This document shows, in pieces, positions 11,032 to 21,061 of a stretch of 64,000 nt of DNA. Source of the stretch: Pseudomonas oryzihabitans (lineage in GTDB: Bacteria; Pseudomonadota; Gammaproteobacteria; Pseudomonadales; Pseudomonadaceae); NCBI RefSeq assembly GCF_006384975.1, contig NZ_CP021645.1, positions 2,632,001 through 2,696,000 of the forward strand. The letters are read 5' to 3'. Each line of letters opens with the position of its first letter. Position 1 is the first letter of the stretch. A program made the translations under genes and the position numbers. The notes beneath the pieces are model-generated. The model had not been told where the DNA came from, did no database searches, and saw only the letters and a program-made list of their open reading frames with translations.

Positions 11032-12219
11032 TCAAGCGGTACCGGCGGGCCGCAGGGAGTAGGTCTTCAACTGTTCGGCGAACTCACGCAGGGACTGGAT
11101 GCCACTGGCCTCGGCCTCGCCGATCCACTGCCGGGTCGCGGCCAGCATGTCGTGCCCGTTGGCACTGGTCCGCGCCCAGATCTGCTGCAGCGCCAGGCGC
11201 TTCTCGTAGATCAGCTTCAGCGTCTGGCTGTGCTCGAGCAATTCGTCGATCCGTACCTTGTGCCGGGTCTTGAGCAGGCTGGTCTCACGTGCCAGCAGGC
11301 TACGAGCGCGACGGAACAGCGGGCGCTGGGAAGGGGTGGCACTCACCCGCTCCTGACGCAGCAGCGGTCCGATCACCTGTTTGCGGTATTGCGCCATGAT
11401 CTGGAAGCGGTTGTTGAGGATGGCCATGGCGGTATCCATGTCCAGCTGGCCCTTGCCTTCGACGCGATGGGCGATGGGCGCGATGCGATTGACCTTGGCC
11501 AGACGCAGCCAGGTGAACAGCTTGATCCAGGCCCAGCCCATGTCGAACTCCCAACGCTTGACCGACAGCTTGGCCGAGTTGGGATAGGTGTGATGGTTGT
11601 TGTGCAGCTCTTCGCCACCGATGAGGATGCCCCAGGGCACCAGGTTGGTCGCGGCGTCGCGGCACTCGAAGTTGCGATAGCCCAGGGCATGGCCCAGGCC
11701 ATTGACCACCCCGGCGGCCCAGAACGGAATCCAGATCATCTGTACCGCCCAGACCGTCAGGCCCAGCGCGCCGAACAGGGCCAGGTCGATCAGCAGCATC
11801 AGACCGACGCCGAGGTTGCGGTGACGGGAATAGAGATTGCGCTCGACCCAGTCGTCCGGGCAGTTCTTGCCGTAGATGCGCAGGGTCTCGGCGTTGCTCG
11901 CCTCGGCCTTGTACAGCTCGGCGCCCTTGCGCATCACGGTGCTCAGCCCCTTGTGCACCGGGCTATGGGGATCGTCTTCGGTTTCACACTTAGCGTGGTG
12001 CTTGCGGTGGATAGCGGTCCACTCACGGGTGTTCATGGCGGTGGTCAGCCACAGCCAGAAGCGGAAAGCGTGCTTGAGGGCGGGATGCAACTCCAGCGAC
12101 CGGTGCGCGGAGTAGCGATGTAGGTAGACGGTGACGCTGACGATGGTCAGGTGAGTCAGTACCAGGGTGACCACCACCAATTGCCAGACCGTCAGGTCGA
12201 GCAGGCCGTTATAGCTCAT
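11032..12219 (-). CDS. desA: Membrane fatty-acid desaturase DesA
   Basis: Integral membrane di-iron desaturase, 395 aa, of the delta-9 acyl-lipid type; it introduces double bonds into membrane phospholipid acyl chains. The three histidine clusters are HRYSAH (34-39), HRKHH (71-75) and HNNHH (206-210). Hydrophobic segments lie at about 10-30, 50-62 and 135-180. The C-terminal third (about 290-395) is hydrophilic and extends beyond the catalytic core, as in Pseudomonas DesA. Gene order near oscA-sbp matches P. aeruginosa desA. Confidence 0.9.
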   Translation of the reverse strand: MSYNGLLDLTVWQLVVVTLVLTHLTIVSVTVYLHRYSAHRSLELHPALKHAFRFWLWLTTAMNTREWTAIHRKHHAKCETEDDPHSPVHKGLSTVMRKGAELYKAEASNAETLRIYGKNCPDDWVERNLYSRHRNLGVGLMLLIDLALFGALGLTVWAVQMIWIPFWAAGVVNGLGHALGYRNFECRDAATNLVPWGILIGGEELHNNHHTYPNSAKLSVKRWEFDMGWAWIKLFTWLRLAKVNRIAPIAHRVEGKGQLDMDTAMAILNNRFQIMAQYRKQVIGPLLRQERVSATPSQRPLFRRARSLLARETSLLKTRHKVRIDELLEHSQTLKLIYEKRLALQQIWARTSANGHDMLAATRQWIGEAEASGIQSLREFAEQLKTYSLRPAGTA

Positions 12220-12470
12220 GGACGCAGAGGACCTCGCGCGAGATGGGTAGTGCAGCTGCCACGAAAAGTTCAGTGAACAGGCGTTCGCGCATTATTGCCG
12301 GGGTAGAGGAGAAATCCACCCCCACCTTTTGCTACACGGCATGTCCTTCACAGACAGCTAATTCTATAAGCGAATAAACAAAGCATTATTAGCAATTTTA
12401 AGAAATAACAACCTCCCTCCTATGATGGCGCCATCTTTCCTCCAACCACCTCACCTGAGGACGCCCGCCC
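12220..12470 (+). promoter_or_regulatory. AT-rich promoter region of the oscA-sbp-cysTWA operon
   Basis: The 250-bp gap between divergent desA and oscA contains a strikingly AT-rich block at about 12358-12414 with a TAAGCGAATAAAC and GCATTATTAGCAATTTTAAG pattern. Its placement 60-110 bp before oscA suits a sulfur-starvation (CysB-type) activator site, but I cannot derive a specific binding match. No gene is visible. Confidence 0.45.
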
Positions 12471-12656
12471 ATGAGCTCCGTTCCGTTCCGCAGCCTGGAA
12501 AACCAGGACGAAACCGCACTGCTCCGCGATATTCAGCAGGCCTTACGTGGCCTCAGGTTCGGCGCGATCGAGATCACCGTGCACAACGGCCAGGTGGTAC
12601 AGATCGAGCGCAAGGAAAAATTCCGGCCCCAGACCGGCAATTCAAATAAGCATTGA
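12471..12656 (+). CDS. oscA: Sulfur-starvation response protein OscA (DUF2292/YezD family)
   Basis: Small protein of 61 aa with the DUF2292 core [34 protein letters not shown]. OscA is linked to growth on organosulfur sources and to chromate tolerance through sulfur supply in Pseudomonas; its biochemical role is unknown. First gene of the sulfate-uptake operon, 77 bp upstream of sbp, as in P. aeruginosa. Confidence 0.9.
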   Translation: MSSVPFRSLENQDETALLRDIQQALRGLRFGAIEITVHNGQVVQIERKEKFRPQTGNSNKH

Positions 12657-12733
12657 GTTCACGAGGTCAGCGGACGAGCGGGCAAGACGCCCGCCAGACG
12701 GTGTCCGGATTTCTCACTTCAAGGAGCGCTTCC

Positions 12734-13735
12734 ATGTCTATTCGCCGTTTCGCCCTGGCTGCTCTGGCCGGTGCCCTCTTCGCAGGTCAGGTTCATGCCG
12801 TCGAATTGCTCAACGTGTCCTACGACCCCACTCGCGAGCTCTACCAGCAGTACAACGCGGCCTTCATCAAGCATTGGAAAGCAGAAACCGGCGAAGACCT
12901 GACGATCAAGAATTCCCATGGTGGCTCCGGCAAGCAGGCGCGCTCGGTGATCGATGGCCTGCAGGCTGACGTGGTGACCCTGGCGCTGTCCGGTGACATC
13001 GACGCCTTGAATACCCACGGGCAACTGATCGACCCGAACTGGCAGCAGCGCCTTCCGGACAACAGCACGCCCTATACCTCGACCATCGTTTTCCTGGTGC
13101 GCAAGGGTAACCCCAAGCACATCAAGGACTGGGACGACCTGGTGAAGAAGGATGTCCAGGTCATCACGCCCAATCCCAAGACCTCCGGCGGTGCCCGCTG
13201 GAATTTCCTTGCCGCCTGGGCCTACGCCAAGGCCAAGTACGGCAGCGATGCCGAGGCACTCAAGTTCGTCACCGAACTCTATCGCCACGCCCCGGTACTG
13301 GACACCGGCGCCCGCGGCGCCACCATCAGCTTCGTGCAGCGCCAGCTCGGTGATGTGCTGATCGCCTGGGAGAACGAGGCCTATCTCGCCCTCAAGGAAG
13401 AAGGTGGTGACCAGCTGGAAATCGTCACCCCGTCCCTGTCTATCCTCGCCGAGCCGCCGGTGGCCTGGGTGGACAAGGTGGTCGAACGCAAAGGCACCCT
13501 CAAGCAGGCCAAGGCTTACCTGGAGTACCTCTATAGCCCCGAAGGGCAGCGGATCGCCGCGCAGAACTTCTATCGTCCCCGCGATCCCAAGGTAGCCGCG
13601 GAATTCAAGGACCAGTTCAAGCCAGTGAAGCTGGTGACCATCGAACAGGAATTCGGTGGCTGGAAGTCGGCTCAGCCGAAGTACTTCGCCGACGGCGGCG
13701 TGTTCGACAAGATCTTCACCGAGATCAACAAGTAA
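12734..13735 (+). CDS. sbp: Periplasmic sulfate-binding protein Sbp
   Basis: Substrate-binding component of the sulfate/thiosulfate ABC importer, 333 aa. It has a signal peptide ([22 protein letters not shown]), then [25 protein letters not shown], the motif [27 protein letters not shown] and [19 protein letters not shown], all diagnostic of the family. The ATG at 12734 follows an AAGGAG. It is followed about 105 bp later by the permease genes. Expected to be induced under sulfate limitation. Confidence 0.96.
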   Translation: MSIRRFALAALAGALFAGQVHAVELLNVSYDPTRELYQQYNAAFIKHWKAETGEDLTIKNSHGGSGKQARSVIDGLQADVVTLALSGDIDALNTHGQLIDPNWQQRLPDNSTPYTSTIVFLVRKGNPKHIKDWDDLVKKDVQVITPNPKTSGGARWNFLAAWAYAKAKYGSDAEALKFVTELYRHAPVLDTGARGATISFVQRQLGDVLIAWENEAYLALKEEGGDQLEIVTPSLSILAEPPVAWVDKVVERKGTLKQAKAYLEYLYSPEGQRIAAQNFYRPRDPKVAAEFKDQFKPVKLVTIEQEFGGWKSAQPKYFADGGVFDKIFTEINK

Positions 13736-13840
13736 GGCTCTAGCCGGGACGGCTCACGCTGACCGGCCCGGAACAGGTATCGTTCCCCCCTCTGCGCCCT
13801 GGCGAATGCATCGCCGGGGCGCCTTGCAGAAGGACGTCTC

Positions 13841-14653
13841 ATGTCTCGCCGCCTCTCCCCGGTCATACCCGGCTTCGGGTTGACCCTGGGATTCACCCTG
13901 AGCTACCTGGCGCTGATCGTCTTGATCCCGCTGGGCGCCATGTTCCTCCATGCCAGCCAACTGACCTTCGGGCAGTTCTGGTCGCTGATCACCGGACGCC
14001 AGGTACTGGCCGCCCTGCAGCTGTCCTTTGGGACCGCCCTGCTGGCAGCCTTCATCAATGGCATCCTGGGCACCCTGCTGGCCTGGGTGCTGGTGCGCTA
14101 CGAGTTCCCAGGACGCAAGTTGATCGACGCCATGGTCGATCTGCCCTTCGCGCTGCCCACCGCAGTGGCCGGTATCGCCCTGACGGCGCTCTATGCCCCC
14201 AATGGACTGATCGGCTCGCTGTTTCCCTTCAAGATCGCCTACACCCCCATCGGCATCACCCTGGCGCTGATCTTCGTCACCCTGCCCTTCGTGGTGCGCA
14301 CCCTGCAGCCGGTGCTGGCGGACATCCCCAAGGAAATCGAGGAAGCCGCCACCTGCCTGGGTGCCCGGCCTTGGCAGGTGTTCCGCTACGTGCTGGTGCC
14401 AACCCTGCTGCCGGCCTGGCTGACCGGCTTCGCCCTGGCCTTCGCCCGCGGCGTGGGCGAGTACGGCTCGGTGGTGTTCATCGCCGGCAACATCCCCTTC
14501 AAGACCGAAATCCTGCCGCTGCTCATCGTCTCCAAGCTGGACCAGTACGACTACACCGGTGCCACTGGCATCGGGGTGTTCATGCTGCTGGTGTCCTTCG
14601 TCATGCTGCTGCTGATCAACCTCCTGCAGCGCCGCATCCAGCCCAACATCTAA
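13841..14653 (+). CDS. cysT: Sulfate ABC transporter permease CysT (CysU)
   Basis: Inner-membrane permease subunit, 270 aa, with about six hydrophobic segments. The cytoplasmic EAA loop is [30 protein letters not shown]. Forms the sulfate channel with CysW, energised by CysA. It precedes cysW by 10 bp, indicating tight co-transcription. Confidence 0.95.
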   Translation: MSRRLSPVIPGFGLTLGFTLSYLALIVLIPLGAMFLHASQLTFGQFWSLITGRQVLAALQLSFGTALLAAFINGILGTLLAWVLVRYEFPGRKLIDAMVDLPFALPTAVAGIALTALYAPNGLIGSLFPFKIAYTPIGITLALIFVTLPFVVRTLQPVLADIPKEIEEAATCLGARPWQVFRYVLVPTLLPAWLTGFALAFARGVGEYGSVVFIAGNIPFKTEILPLLIVSKLDQYDYTGATGIGVFMLLVSFVMLLLINLLQRRIQPNI

Positions 14654-14663
14654 GGACGTTCGC

Positions 14664-15530
14664 ATGAGCCTCACGAGTTCGACCAAAGCCGATGCGCGGG
14701 CCCGAGCGCAGCGCACGCCGGTGGCCATCGCCCTGATCGCCAGCGCCTGGCTGATCTTCCTGCTGATCCTGGTCCTGCCGCTGTACATGGTGCTGACCCA
14801 GGGCCTGGCCGAGGGCCTGGGCGTCTTCTGGACAGCCATCAGCGAGCCGGATGCGATTTCGGCGCTGAAGCTGACGCTGCTCGCCACCGCCATCTCGGTG
14901 CCGCTGAACCTGGTGTTCGGCCTGGCGGCGGCCTGGTGCGTGACCAAGTTCGAGTTCACCGGCAAGAGCCTGCTGATCACCCTGATCGACCTGCCCTTCT
15001 CGGTCTCGCCAGTCATCGCCGGCCTCATCTACGTGCTGCTGTTCGGCGCCCAGGGGCTGCTGGGCCCTTACCTGCAGAGCGTCAACGTGCAGATCGTCTT
15101 CGCCGTGCCCGGCATCGTCCTGGCGACGATCTTCGTCACCTTCCCCTATGTGGCCCGCGAGCTGATCCCGCTGATGCAGGAACAGGGCACCCAGGAGGAA
15201 GAGGCCGCCCGTCTGCTGGGCGCCAGTGGCTGGCAGCTGTTCTGGCACGTGACTCTGCCCAACGTGAAGTGGGCACTGATCTATGGGGTGGTGCTGTGCA
15301 CCGCGCGGGCCATGGGTGAGTTCGGCGCGGTATCGGTGGTTTCCGGGCACATCCGCGGCCTGACCAACACCCTGCCGCTGCACATCGAGATTCTCTACAA
15401 CGAATACAACATCGTCGCCGCCTTCAGCGTGGCGATCCTGCTGCTGATGATGGCCCTGGTGATCCTGCTGCTGCGGCAGTGGAGCGAAAGCCACCTGAGC
15501 CGCGAACTCCAGCACCGTGATGAGGAATAA
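14664..15530 (+). CDS. cysW: Sulfate ABC transporter permease CysW
   Basis: Second permease subunit, 288 aa. Hydrophobic segments start near residue 22; the EAA loop [31 protein letters not shown] and the following [16 protein letters not shown] are typical of CysW. It lies between cysT and cysA with 10-bp and 6-bp gaps. Confidence 0.95.
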   Translation: MSLTSSTKADARARAQRTPVAIALIASAWLIFLLILVLPLYMVLTQGLAEGLGVFWTAISEPDAISALKLTLLATAISVPLNLVFGLAAAWCVTKFEFTGKSLLITLIDLPFSVSPVIAGLIYVLLFGAQGLLGPYLQSVNVQIVFAVPGIVLATIFVTFPYVARELIPLMQEQGTQEEEAARLLGASGWQLFWHVTLPNVKWALIYGVVLCTARAMGEFGAVSVVSGHIRGLTNTLPLHIEILYNEYNIVAAFSVAILLLMMALVILLLRQWSESHLSRELQHRDEE

Positions 15531-15536
15531 GGCGCC

Positions 15537-16505
15537 ATGAGCATCGAGATCCAGGGTATCAACAAGCGTTTCGGCGCCTTCCAGGCGCTCAAGGACATCA
15601 ACCTGCACATCGAGAGCGGCGAGCTGGTCGCCCTGCTCGGCCCGTCCGGCTGCGGCAAGACCACCCTGCTGCGCATCATCGCCGGTCTGGAATCGCCGGA
15701 CGCCGGCAACATCGGCTTCTATGGCGAGGACGTCTCCGGCCGCGACGTGCGTGATCGCAACGTCGGTTTCGTCTTCCAGCACTACGCGCTGTTCCGCCAC
15801 ATGACGGTGTTCGACAACGTCGCCTTCGGCCTGCGCATGAAGCCGCGCCGCGAGCGCCCGAGCGAGGCGCAGATCGCCAGCAAGGTGCATGAGCTGCTGA
15901 ACATGGTGCAGCTCGACTGGCTGGCCGATCGCTATCCGGAGCAACTCTCCGGCGGTCAGCGCCAGCGCATCGCCCTGGCCCGCGCCCTGGCGGTGGAACC
16001 CAAGATCCTGCTGCTCGACGAGCCCTTCGGCGCCCTGGACGCCAAGGTGCGCAAGGAGCTGCGCCGCTGGCTGGCCAGGCTGCACGACGAGATCCATCTG
16101 ACCTCGGTATTCGTCACCCACGACCAGGAGGAAGCCATGGAGGTGGCGGATCGCATCGTGGTGATGAACAAGGGGCAGATCGAGCAGGTCGGCACGCCCG
16201 GCGAGGTCTACGAGCAACCGGCGAGCGACTTCGTCTATCACTTCCTCGGCGACTCCAATCGCCTGGCACTGGGCGAGCAGGAGGTGCTGTTCCGGCCCCA
16301 CGAGGTGGAACTGGAGCGCGAGGCGCGGCCCGGCTATCACGCCGCCGAGGTGCGCGATATCCGCCCGCTGGGAGCCATCACCCGGGTTACCCTGCGGGTG
16401 CCGGAGCAGGCTGAGATGATCGAGGTGGAGCTGGTCAAGGATCATCCGGCGCTGATCGGACTGCAACGGGGCACGCCGCTGCACTTCCTGCCGCGCACTC
16501 CCTGA
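15537..16505 (+). CDS. cysA: Sulfate/thiosulfate import ATP-binding protein CysA
   Basis: ABC ATPase, 322 aa. Walker [13 protein letters not shown], signature [15 protein letters not shown], Walker [13 protein letters not shown] and the switch histidine in [16 protein letters not shown] are intact. After residue 240 comes a short C-terminal TOBE-like regulatory region ([12 protein letters not shown]...). Last gene of oscA-sbp-cysTWA. The next 145 bp before the chemoreceptor gene hold no other gene. Confidence 0.95.
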   Translation: MSIEIQGINKRFGAFQALKDINLHIESGELVALLGPSGCGKTTLLRIIAGLESPDAGNIGFYGEDVSGRDVRDRNVGFVFQHYALFRHMTVFDNVAFGLRMKPRRERPSEAQIASKVHELLNMVQLDWLADRYPEQLSGGQRQRIALARALAVEPKILLLDEPFGALDAKVRKELRRWLARLHDEIHLTSVFVTHDQEEAMEVADRIVVMNKGQIEQVGTPGEVYEQPASDFVYHFLGDSNRLALGEQEVLFRPHEVELEREARPGYHAAEVRDIRPLGAITRVTLRVPEQAEMIEVELVKDHPALIGLQRGTPLHFLPRTP

Positions 16506-16651
16506 GCCGCACCTATGGTCGGCTGCGACGAAAGTCGTAGCCGATATCATCAGACAATCATTGCAACCTCTGGAAAACTGGCTCCATGATCGCAACGTCG
16601 AAATCCGTCACGGTTTCGGCGTCGACCCGAGCACAAAAACAAGGAGGTCGC

Positions 16652-18202
16652 ATGCCCAAGCGCTGGCTAGCCGTGCTGTCGTTTCACTTGGTAGCGCTCG
16701 CTGGCGCGCTGCTGCTCTGGCAGGTATTCGCCCTACCAATGGCAGTCGGCATGGGGCTGACCCTGCTCGCCGCGCTCTGGCCCTGGCTGCTGCTGCGCCC
16801 CAACTCCCCGCCTCCCGCGCCCGCCGAGACCGGAGAGGAACTCACCCGCGATCTTTCCCGCAGCACGGCGCGCAATGCCGTGGCCATCGCGGGTGTCGCC
16901 TATGCGGCGCAACAACTGGCGGCCAAGGTACAGTCCCAGGCCAGTGCCGCCGCTCAGATTTCCACCAGCGCCGCGTCCCTCACCCACACCGAGCAGGACA
17001 GTGCCAGCAGCGCGCGCCAGGCCCTGGACGTGGTGCGGCAGGTGCACGAGCGCAGCGAGGTCGGCCAGGCGGCCCTGAGTTCGGCGATCCGCGCCATCCA
17101 GGCCCTGGGCGATCACGCCCGCGAAAGTCGGGAATTGATCGCCGGCCTCAGCGCCCGTACCGACAAGATCCAGCAGGTCACCGAAGTCATCCAGGCCATC
17201 GCCAGCCAGACCAACCTGCTGGCACTCAACGCCGCCATCGAGGCGGCACGCGCCGGCGAGCACGGTCGCGGTTTCGCCGTGGTGGCCGATGAGGTTCGCG
17301 GCCTGGCGGCGCGGACGTCTCAAGCCACCGGCGAGGTGGGATTGATCGTCGCTGACATCAGCCAGCAGACCGGCGCGGTGGTCAGCCAGATCCAGCAACT
17401 CGCCAATGCTCTGGAGGACGGTGTCCGCCAGGTAGAACAGACGGGCGAAGGGCTGCAGGAGATCGCGCGCCTGGCGCAGACCGCCGAGCGCCAGGCCGAG
17501 GATATCGCCCAAGGCACCTCGGCCAATCTCGCCCAATTGGAAAGCCTGGCCCAGGCGGTGGACCAGGTACATAGCGATCTGGCCGACAGCGAGCGCCAGA
17601 CCAGCCGCCTGAGCAGTGCCGCCGACGAACTGGTGGACATGGCCGAAGCCACCAGTGAGCGCCTGGCCGAAGTCGGCCTGGACAGTTATCACCAACGCAT
17701 CTTCGAACTGGCGCGCCAGGGCGCGGATGCCATCGGCCAGCGCTTCGAGGACGACCTGGCGGCCGGACGCATCACCCAGGACGCCCTGTTCGACCGCCAA
17801 TACCAAGCCGTTCCCGGCAGCCAGCCGCCCAAGTACCGTACGCGCTTCGACAGCTACACCGATGGCGTGCTGCCGGCAATCCAGGAGCCCCTGCTGGCAC
17901 AGCATCCGGGCCTGGTGTTCGTCATCGCCTGTACTCCCGAGGGCTACGTGCCCACCCACAACCAGGCCTTCTCCCACGCCCTCACCGGCGATCTGACGGT
18001 GGATACGGCACGCAGCCGCAGCAAGCGCATCTTTGGCGATCGCACCGGCAAGCGTTGCGGCAGCCACCAGCGGCGGCTATTGCTGCAGACCTACATGAGG
18101 GATACCGGCGAGGTGATGCACGACCTTTCGGTGCCGATCATGGTGAACGGTCGGCACTGGGGCGGGCTACGGCTGGGCTATCGACCCGATACGGCGCGCT
18201 AG
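16652..18202 (+). CDS. Methyl-accepting chemotaxis-type protein with C-terminal sensor-like region
   Basis: Chemoreceptor-like protein of 516 aa. The ATG at 16652 follows a near-ideal AAGGAGGT. Two hydrophobic segments (about 6-25 and 28-48) form a hairpin with almost no periplasmic loop, and no HAMP domain is apparent. The signalling core ([48 protein letters not shown]) follows directly. After a coiled coil, a C-terminal domain of about 130 residues contains [53 protein letters not shown] and [11 protein letters not shown], which resembles a small cytosolic Cache-like sensor. The input thus appears to be cytoplasmic and C-terminal. Ligand unknown; a link with the upstream sulfate operon is not shown. 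Confidence 0.85.
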   Translation: MPKRWLAVLSFHLVALAGALLLWQVFALPMAVGMGLTLLAALWPWLLLRPNSPPPAPAETGEELTRDLSRSTARNAVAIAGVAYAAQQLAAKVQSQASAAAQISTSAASLTHTEQDSASSARQALDVVRQVHERSEVGQAALSSAIRAIQALGDHARESRELIAGLSARTDKIQQVTEVIQAIASQTNLLALNAAIEAARAGEHGRGFAVVADEVRGLAARTSQATGEVGLIVADISQQTGAVVSQIQQLANALEDGVRQVEQTGEGLQEIARLAQTAERQAEDIAQGTSANLAQLESLAQAVDQVHSDLADSERQTSRLSSAADELVDMAEATSERLAEVGLDSYHQRIFELARQGADAIGQRFEDDLAAGRITQDALFDRQYQAVPGSQPPKYRTRFDSYTDGVLPAIQEPLLAQHPGLVFVIACTPEGYVPTHNQAFSHALTGDLTVDTARSRSKRIFGDRTGKRCGSHQRRLLLQTYMRDTGEVMHDLSVPIMVNGRHWGGLRLGYRPDTAR

Positions 18203-18229
18203 GCTTTGCCTTGAAAGGTCGGCAGCTCT

Positions 18230-19435
18230 TCAGACCGCCGAGGACAGCTTGAGCTGGCTGACGGCCAGCTTCCACACCGGCGGCTCCAGGCCGAGCATGC
18301 GCCCGGCCTTGTGCTCGATGAGGGCCTCGATTTCCTCGTCTGCGGTCAGGCTCGCGGCGTGGGCGGCCAGGTGCAGGATCAGCGAGGGCTTGGGCAGCAC
18401 CCCGTGCAGGCTGTGCACCGCGGCCACCAGCTCGCGTAACTCCAGCGGCAGGCGCCAATGCCGCTGCAACTCGGTGGAAAACTCCAGGCTGTAGCGCGCC
18501 AGGGCACGTTCCACCGCCGCCTCATCGACGAGGCCGCCACCATCGCTCCAGCGCTGCAACCCCTGCAGCACGGCCAACTCGCCAAGGCGATGCAGCAGGC
18601 CTCCGGTGTAGCAGCGTTCGGCGTCTTCGCGGACATAACGGAGCGCCAGTAGCCGAGCACAGTCGGCTGCGCGCTGGGCAACGTGCAGGTAGCCCTCGGC
18701 GCGTCCGGACAGCAACGGATGACCGAGCCGCGTCGCTCGCCTGAGGCTCAGGCCCAGGACCAGATTGAGGGTAAAGCCAACCCCCAGGCGTGGCAGGGCC
18801 TGGCTGAGTGTCTGGCAGGATTGCCCCACGCGCTGGGAGGCGCTATTGGCGGCGGCGATCAGGGTCGCGGTGACCAGCGGGTCCTGACCGAATTCCGTTT
18901 CCAGCTCGCCCAGGCTGCAACTCGCGCTATCACGGCAGCGCTGGATGATACTGGGCAGGTCGGCGAACAACGGTACGGCGTCGATCTCCGCAGCCATTCG
19001 CTGCAGATAGTCGTCCAGCGTCCCCATCGACTCGGCCTGGCCGGCATGGGTGTCCTCGCCCGCGGGCGGCAACAGGCTGCGCAACCGGCGCAACACCTCT
19101 TCGGCGGCGTAGGGTTTCACCAGGTAGGCGGTGGGCGCCAGGCGCAGGGCGGCGCGTACATAGGCGGCATCGGCTTGATCGGACAACAGGATGACCGGCT
19201 GCAGGGGCTGGACACCGCGCTGGCGGATGCGGCGTAGAAGGTCGAGTCCATCGCAATCGGCGGGACCCTCGACGATGACCAGGGCGCATCTCTTGCGACG
19301 ATCCAGTTCGGCGAGCGCCTGGTAGCCGTGGCCATATTCGTGAACCAAGGCATCGGCGCGCACGGCGAGGACAAGTGACTTGAGCAGGTCACGGGTCCAG
19401 GGATTGGCATCGACGATCAGTATCAGGGGCGGCAT
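18230..19435 (-). CDS. Receiver-like HDOD domain protein
   Basis: Cytoplasmic protein of 401 aa with an N-terminal receiver-like domain (about 1-122) and a HDOD domain (about 140-350; LPSIIQRC, LVTATLIAAANSASQRVGQSCQTLSQALPRLG, YTGGLLHRLGELAVLQGL). HDOD proteins often act in signal transduction without enzyme activity. The receiver is atypical: the usual phosphoacceptor Asp is Glu56 (LVIVEGPADCDG) and the acidic pair is reduced (LIVDANP), while the conserved Ser85 and Lys108 (AYLVKPY) remain. It may be a constitutive or phosphorylation-independent pseudo-receiver. Convergent with the preceding chemoreceptor gene. Confidence 0.85.
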   Translation of the reverse strand: MPPLILIVDANPWTRDLLKSLVLAVRADALVHEYGHGYQALAELDRRKRCALVIVEGPADCDGLDLLRRIRQRGVQPLQPVILLSDQADAAYVRAALRLAPTAYLVKPYAAEEVLRRLRSLLPPAGEDTHAGQAESMGTLDDYLQRMAAEIDAVPLFADLPSIIQRCRDSASCSLGELETEFGQDPLVTATLIAAANSASQRVGQSCQTLSQALPRLGVGFTLNLVLGLSLRRATRLGHPLLSGRAEGYLHVAQRAADCARLLALRYVREDAERCYTGGLLHRLGELAVLQGLQRWSDGGGLVDEAAVERALARYSLEFSTELQRHWRLPLELRELVAAVHSLHGVLPKPSLILHLAAHAASLTADEEIEALIEHKAGRMLGLEPPVWKLAVSQLKLSSAV

Positions 19436-19518
19436 CCCAACCCACTCCTGCTCAAGGTAAGCGAAGCGGCGGATGATGCGTCAAACCTGGGCTTTCTGCC
19501 AAGCCCGTCACAACCGAA

Positions 19519-19538
19519 CCGCCCTCTTTCGAGGGCGG
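19519..19538 (-). terminator. Hairpin after gabT
   Basis: CCGCCCTC-TTTC-GAGGGCGG stem-loop located 12 bp after the gabT stop. On the minus strand it is followed by a short, imperfect T-rich tail, so it is a plausible gabT terminator. Confidence 0.6.
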
Positions 19539-19549
19539 CCGGCTAGCAC

Positions 19550-20830
19550 TCAGCCCAATTCAGCGAAACACTCGCCGATAATGGCCAAGCCACGATCCAG
19601 CTCTTCGTCGCTGGCGGTCAGCGGCACCAGAATGCGCAGCACGTTGCCGTAGCTGCCACAGCTGAGCAGGATCAGGCCCTTCTGGCGCGCGCGGACGACG
19701 ATCTGGCTGGTCAGCTCGGCATCGGGCTGTTCGACGTCGCCGCCCTTGCCCAGCTCCATAGCGATCATGGCGCCCAGGCCACGCACCTCGCAGATCTGCG
19801 GGTGCTTGGTCGCCAGCTCACGCAGGCCGGCGGTGAGGCGTTCGCCCACGGCCTTGGATCTGTCCAGCAGGTTCTCCTGCTCGAAGGTCTCGATCACCGC
19901 CAGGGCGGCGGCACAGGCGATGGGGCTACCGGCATAGGTGCCGCCCAGGCCACCTGGAGCGACGGCGTCCATCACCGTGGCGCGACCGGTCACGCCCGAC
20001 AGCGGGAAACCACCGGCGATGGACTTGGCGAAGGTCACCAGGTCGGCGTCGACGCCCATCTGCTCCATGGCGAAGAAGGTCCCGGTGCGACCGGCGCCGG
20101 ACTGGACTTCATCAGCGATCAGCAAGATGCCGTGGGTGTCGCAGAGCTTGCGCAGGCGCTGCATGAAGTCCTTGGGCGCCGCATAGAAGCCACCCTCGCC
20201 CTGCACCGGCTCGAGGATGATGGCAGCCACGTCGCCGGGTGCGGCATCGTTCTTGAAGATGCGCTCGACGCTGGCGATGGCGTCATCGACGCTGATGCCG
20301 TGCAGCTCGCAGGGGTACAGCGCGCGATAGACGCCGCCGGGCATCAGGCCCATGCCGGCCGAATAGGGCGCGACCTTGCCGGTGAGCGACAGGGTCATCA
20401 TGGTGCGACCGTGGTAGGCGCTGGAGAAGGCGATGACGCCGGCGCGCTGGGTGGCGGCGCGGGCAATCTTGACGGCGTTCTCCACCGCTTCGGAGCCGGA
20501 ATTGAACAGTGCGGTCTTCTTCGGGAAGTTGCCCGGCACCAGTTCGTTGAGCTTTTCGCAGACTTCGACGTAGGGCTCGTAGGCCAGCACCTGGAAGCAG
20601 GTGTGGGAGACCTTGGTCAGTTGCTCCTGCACGGCCGCCACCACGCGCGGATGCAGATGGCCGGTGTTGAGCACGGCGATACCGCCGGCGAAGTCCAGGA
20701 ACTCGTTGCCCTCGACGTCCCAGACCTTGGCGTTCTCCGCGCGGGCGACGAAGATCGGGTGGGTCTGGCCGACGCCACGGGCGACGGCGGCGCTGCGGCG
20801 GTGCATCAGGGAATCATTGGTGTGGCTCAT
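19550..20830 (-). CDS. gabT: 4-aminobutyrate aminotransferase GabT
   Basis: Class III PLP aminotransferase, 426 aa, the standard GabT length. It moves the amino group of GABA to 2-oxoglutarate, giving succinate semialdehyde and glutamate. Visible motifs: FNSGSEAVENAVKIAR (109-124), LLIADEVQSGAGRTG (Asp240) and the PLP lysine in LVTFAKSIAGGFPLSG (Lys269). The ATG at 20830 is chosen since MSHTNDSLMHRRSAAVARGVGQTHP fits the family and the longer frame does not. It lies downstream of gabD on the same strand with a repeat element between them. Completes GABA degradation from the spu pathway. Confidence 0.95.
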   Translation of the reverse strand: MSHTNDSLMHRRSAAVARGVGQTHPIFVARAENAKVWDVEGNEFLDFAGGIAVLNTGHLHPRVVAAVQEQLTKVSHTCFQVLAYEPYVEVCEKLNELVPGNFPKKTALFNSGSEAVENAVKIARAATQRAGVIAFSSAYHGRTMMTLSLTGKVAPYSAGMGLMPGGVYRALYPCELHGISVDDAIASVERIFKNDAAPGDVAAIILEPVQGEGGFYAAPKDFMQRLRKLCDTHGILLIADEVQSGAGRTGTFFAMEQMGVDADLVTFAKSIAGGFPLSGVTGRATVMDAVAPGGLGGTYAGSPIACAAALAVIETFEQENLLDRSKAVGERLTAGLRELATKHPQICEVRGLGAMIAMELGKGGDVEQPDAELTSQIVVRARQKGLILLSCGSYGNVLRILVPLTASDEELDRGLAIIGECFAELG

Positions 20831-20966
20831 TGCAGTCCTCGATGGCCGCTCATCGTGCGGCCGGCTACGGAAAAAGCGCGGACCGGATTCCGGGCAGCAT
20901 ACGATGATCGACTGCCAACGGCCCGGCGTCCGCGCCGGGAAAATCTGTGGGTCAGGCTGGAGCGCT

Positions 20967-21043
20967 GTTGGGCTTCGACGGTGGAGCCGTCTCAACCCAA
21001 CCTACCTTGATCGTAGGTTGGGTTGAGCGCAGCGAAGCCCGAC
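20967..21043. repeat. Palindromic intergenic repeat between gabD and gabT
   Basis: Two inverted arms related to GTTGGGCTTCG...CAACCCAACCTAC and its reverse, separated by TTGATC, form a large potential hairpin. The same arm sequence recurs at 35121-35214 and, in a variant form, three times at 63038-63315, so it is a dispersed repeat family of this genome. It may fold in the gabD-gabT transcript. Confidence 0.85.
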
Positions 21044-21061
21044 AGACCAGCCGGCGTCGGG

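Noticed and set aside
10273..12123. Plus-strand open frame opposite the GGDEF and desA genes (about 616 codons)
   Set aside because: Both genes beneath it have intact catalytic motifs; this frame has none.
14616..16595. Long open frame on the minus strand opposite cysW and cysA (about 659 codons)
   Set aside because: It is antisense to well-conserved genes, has Gln/His/Gly-rich low-complexity content typical of GC-rich antisense frames, and shows no recognisable domain.
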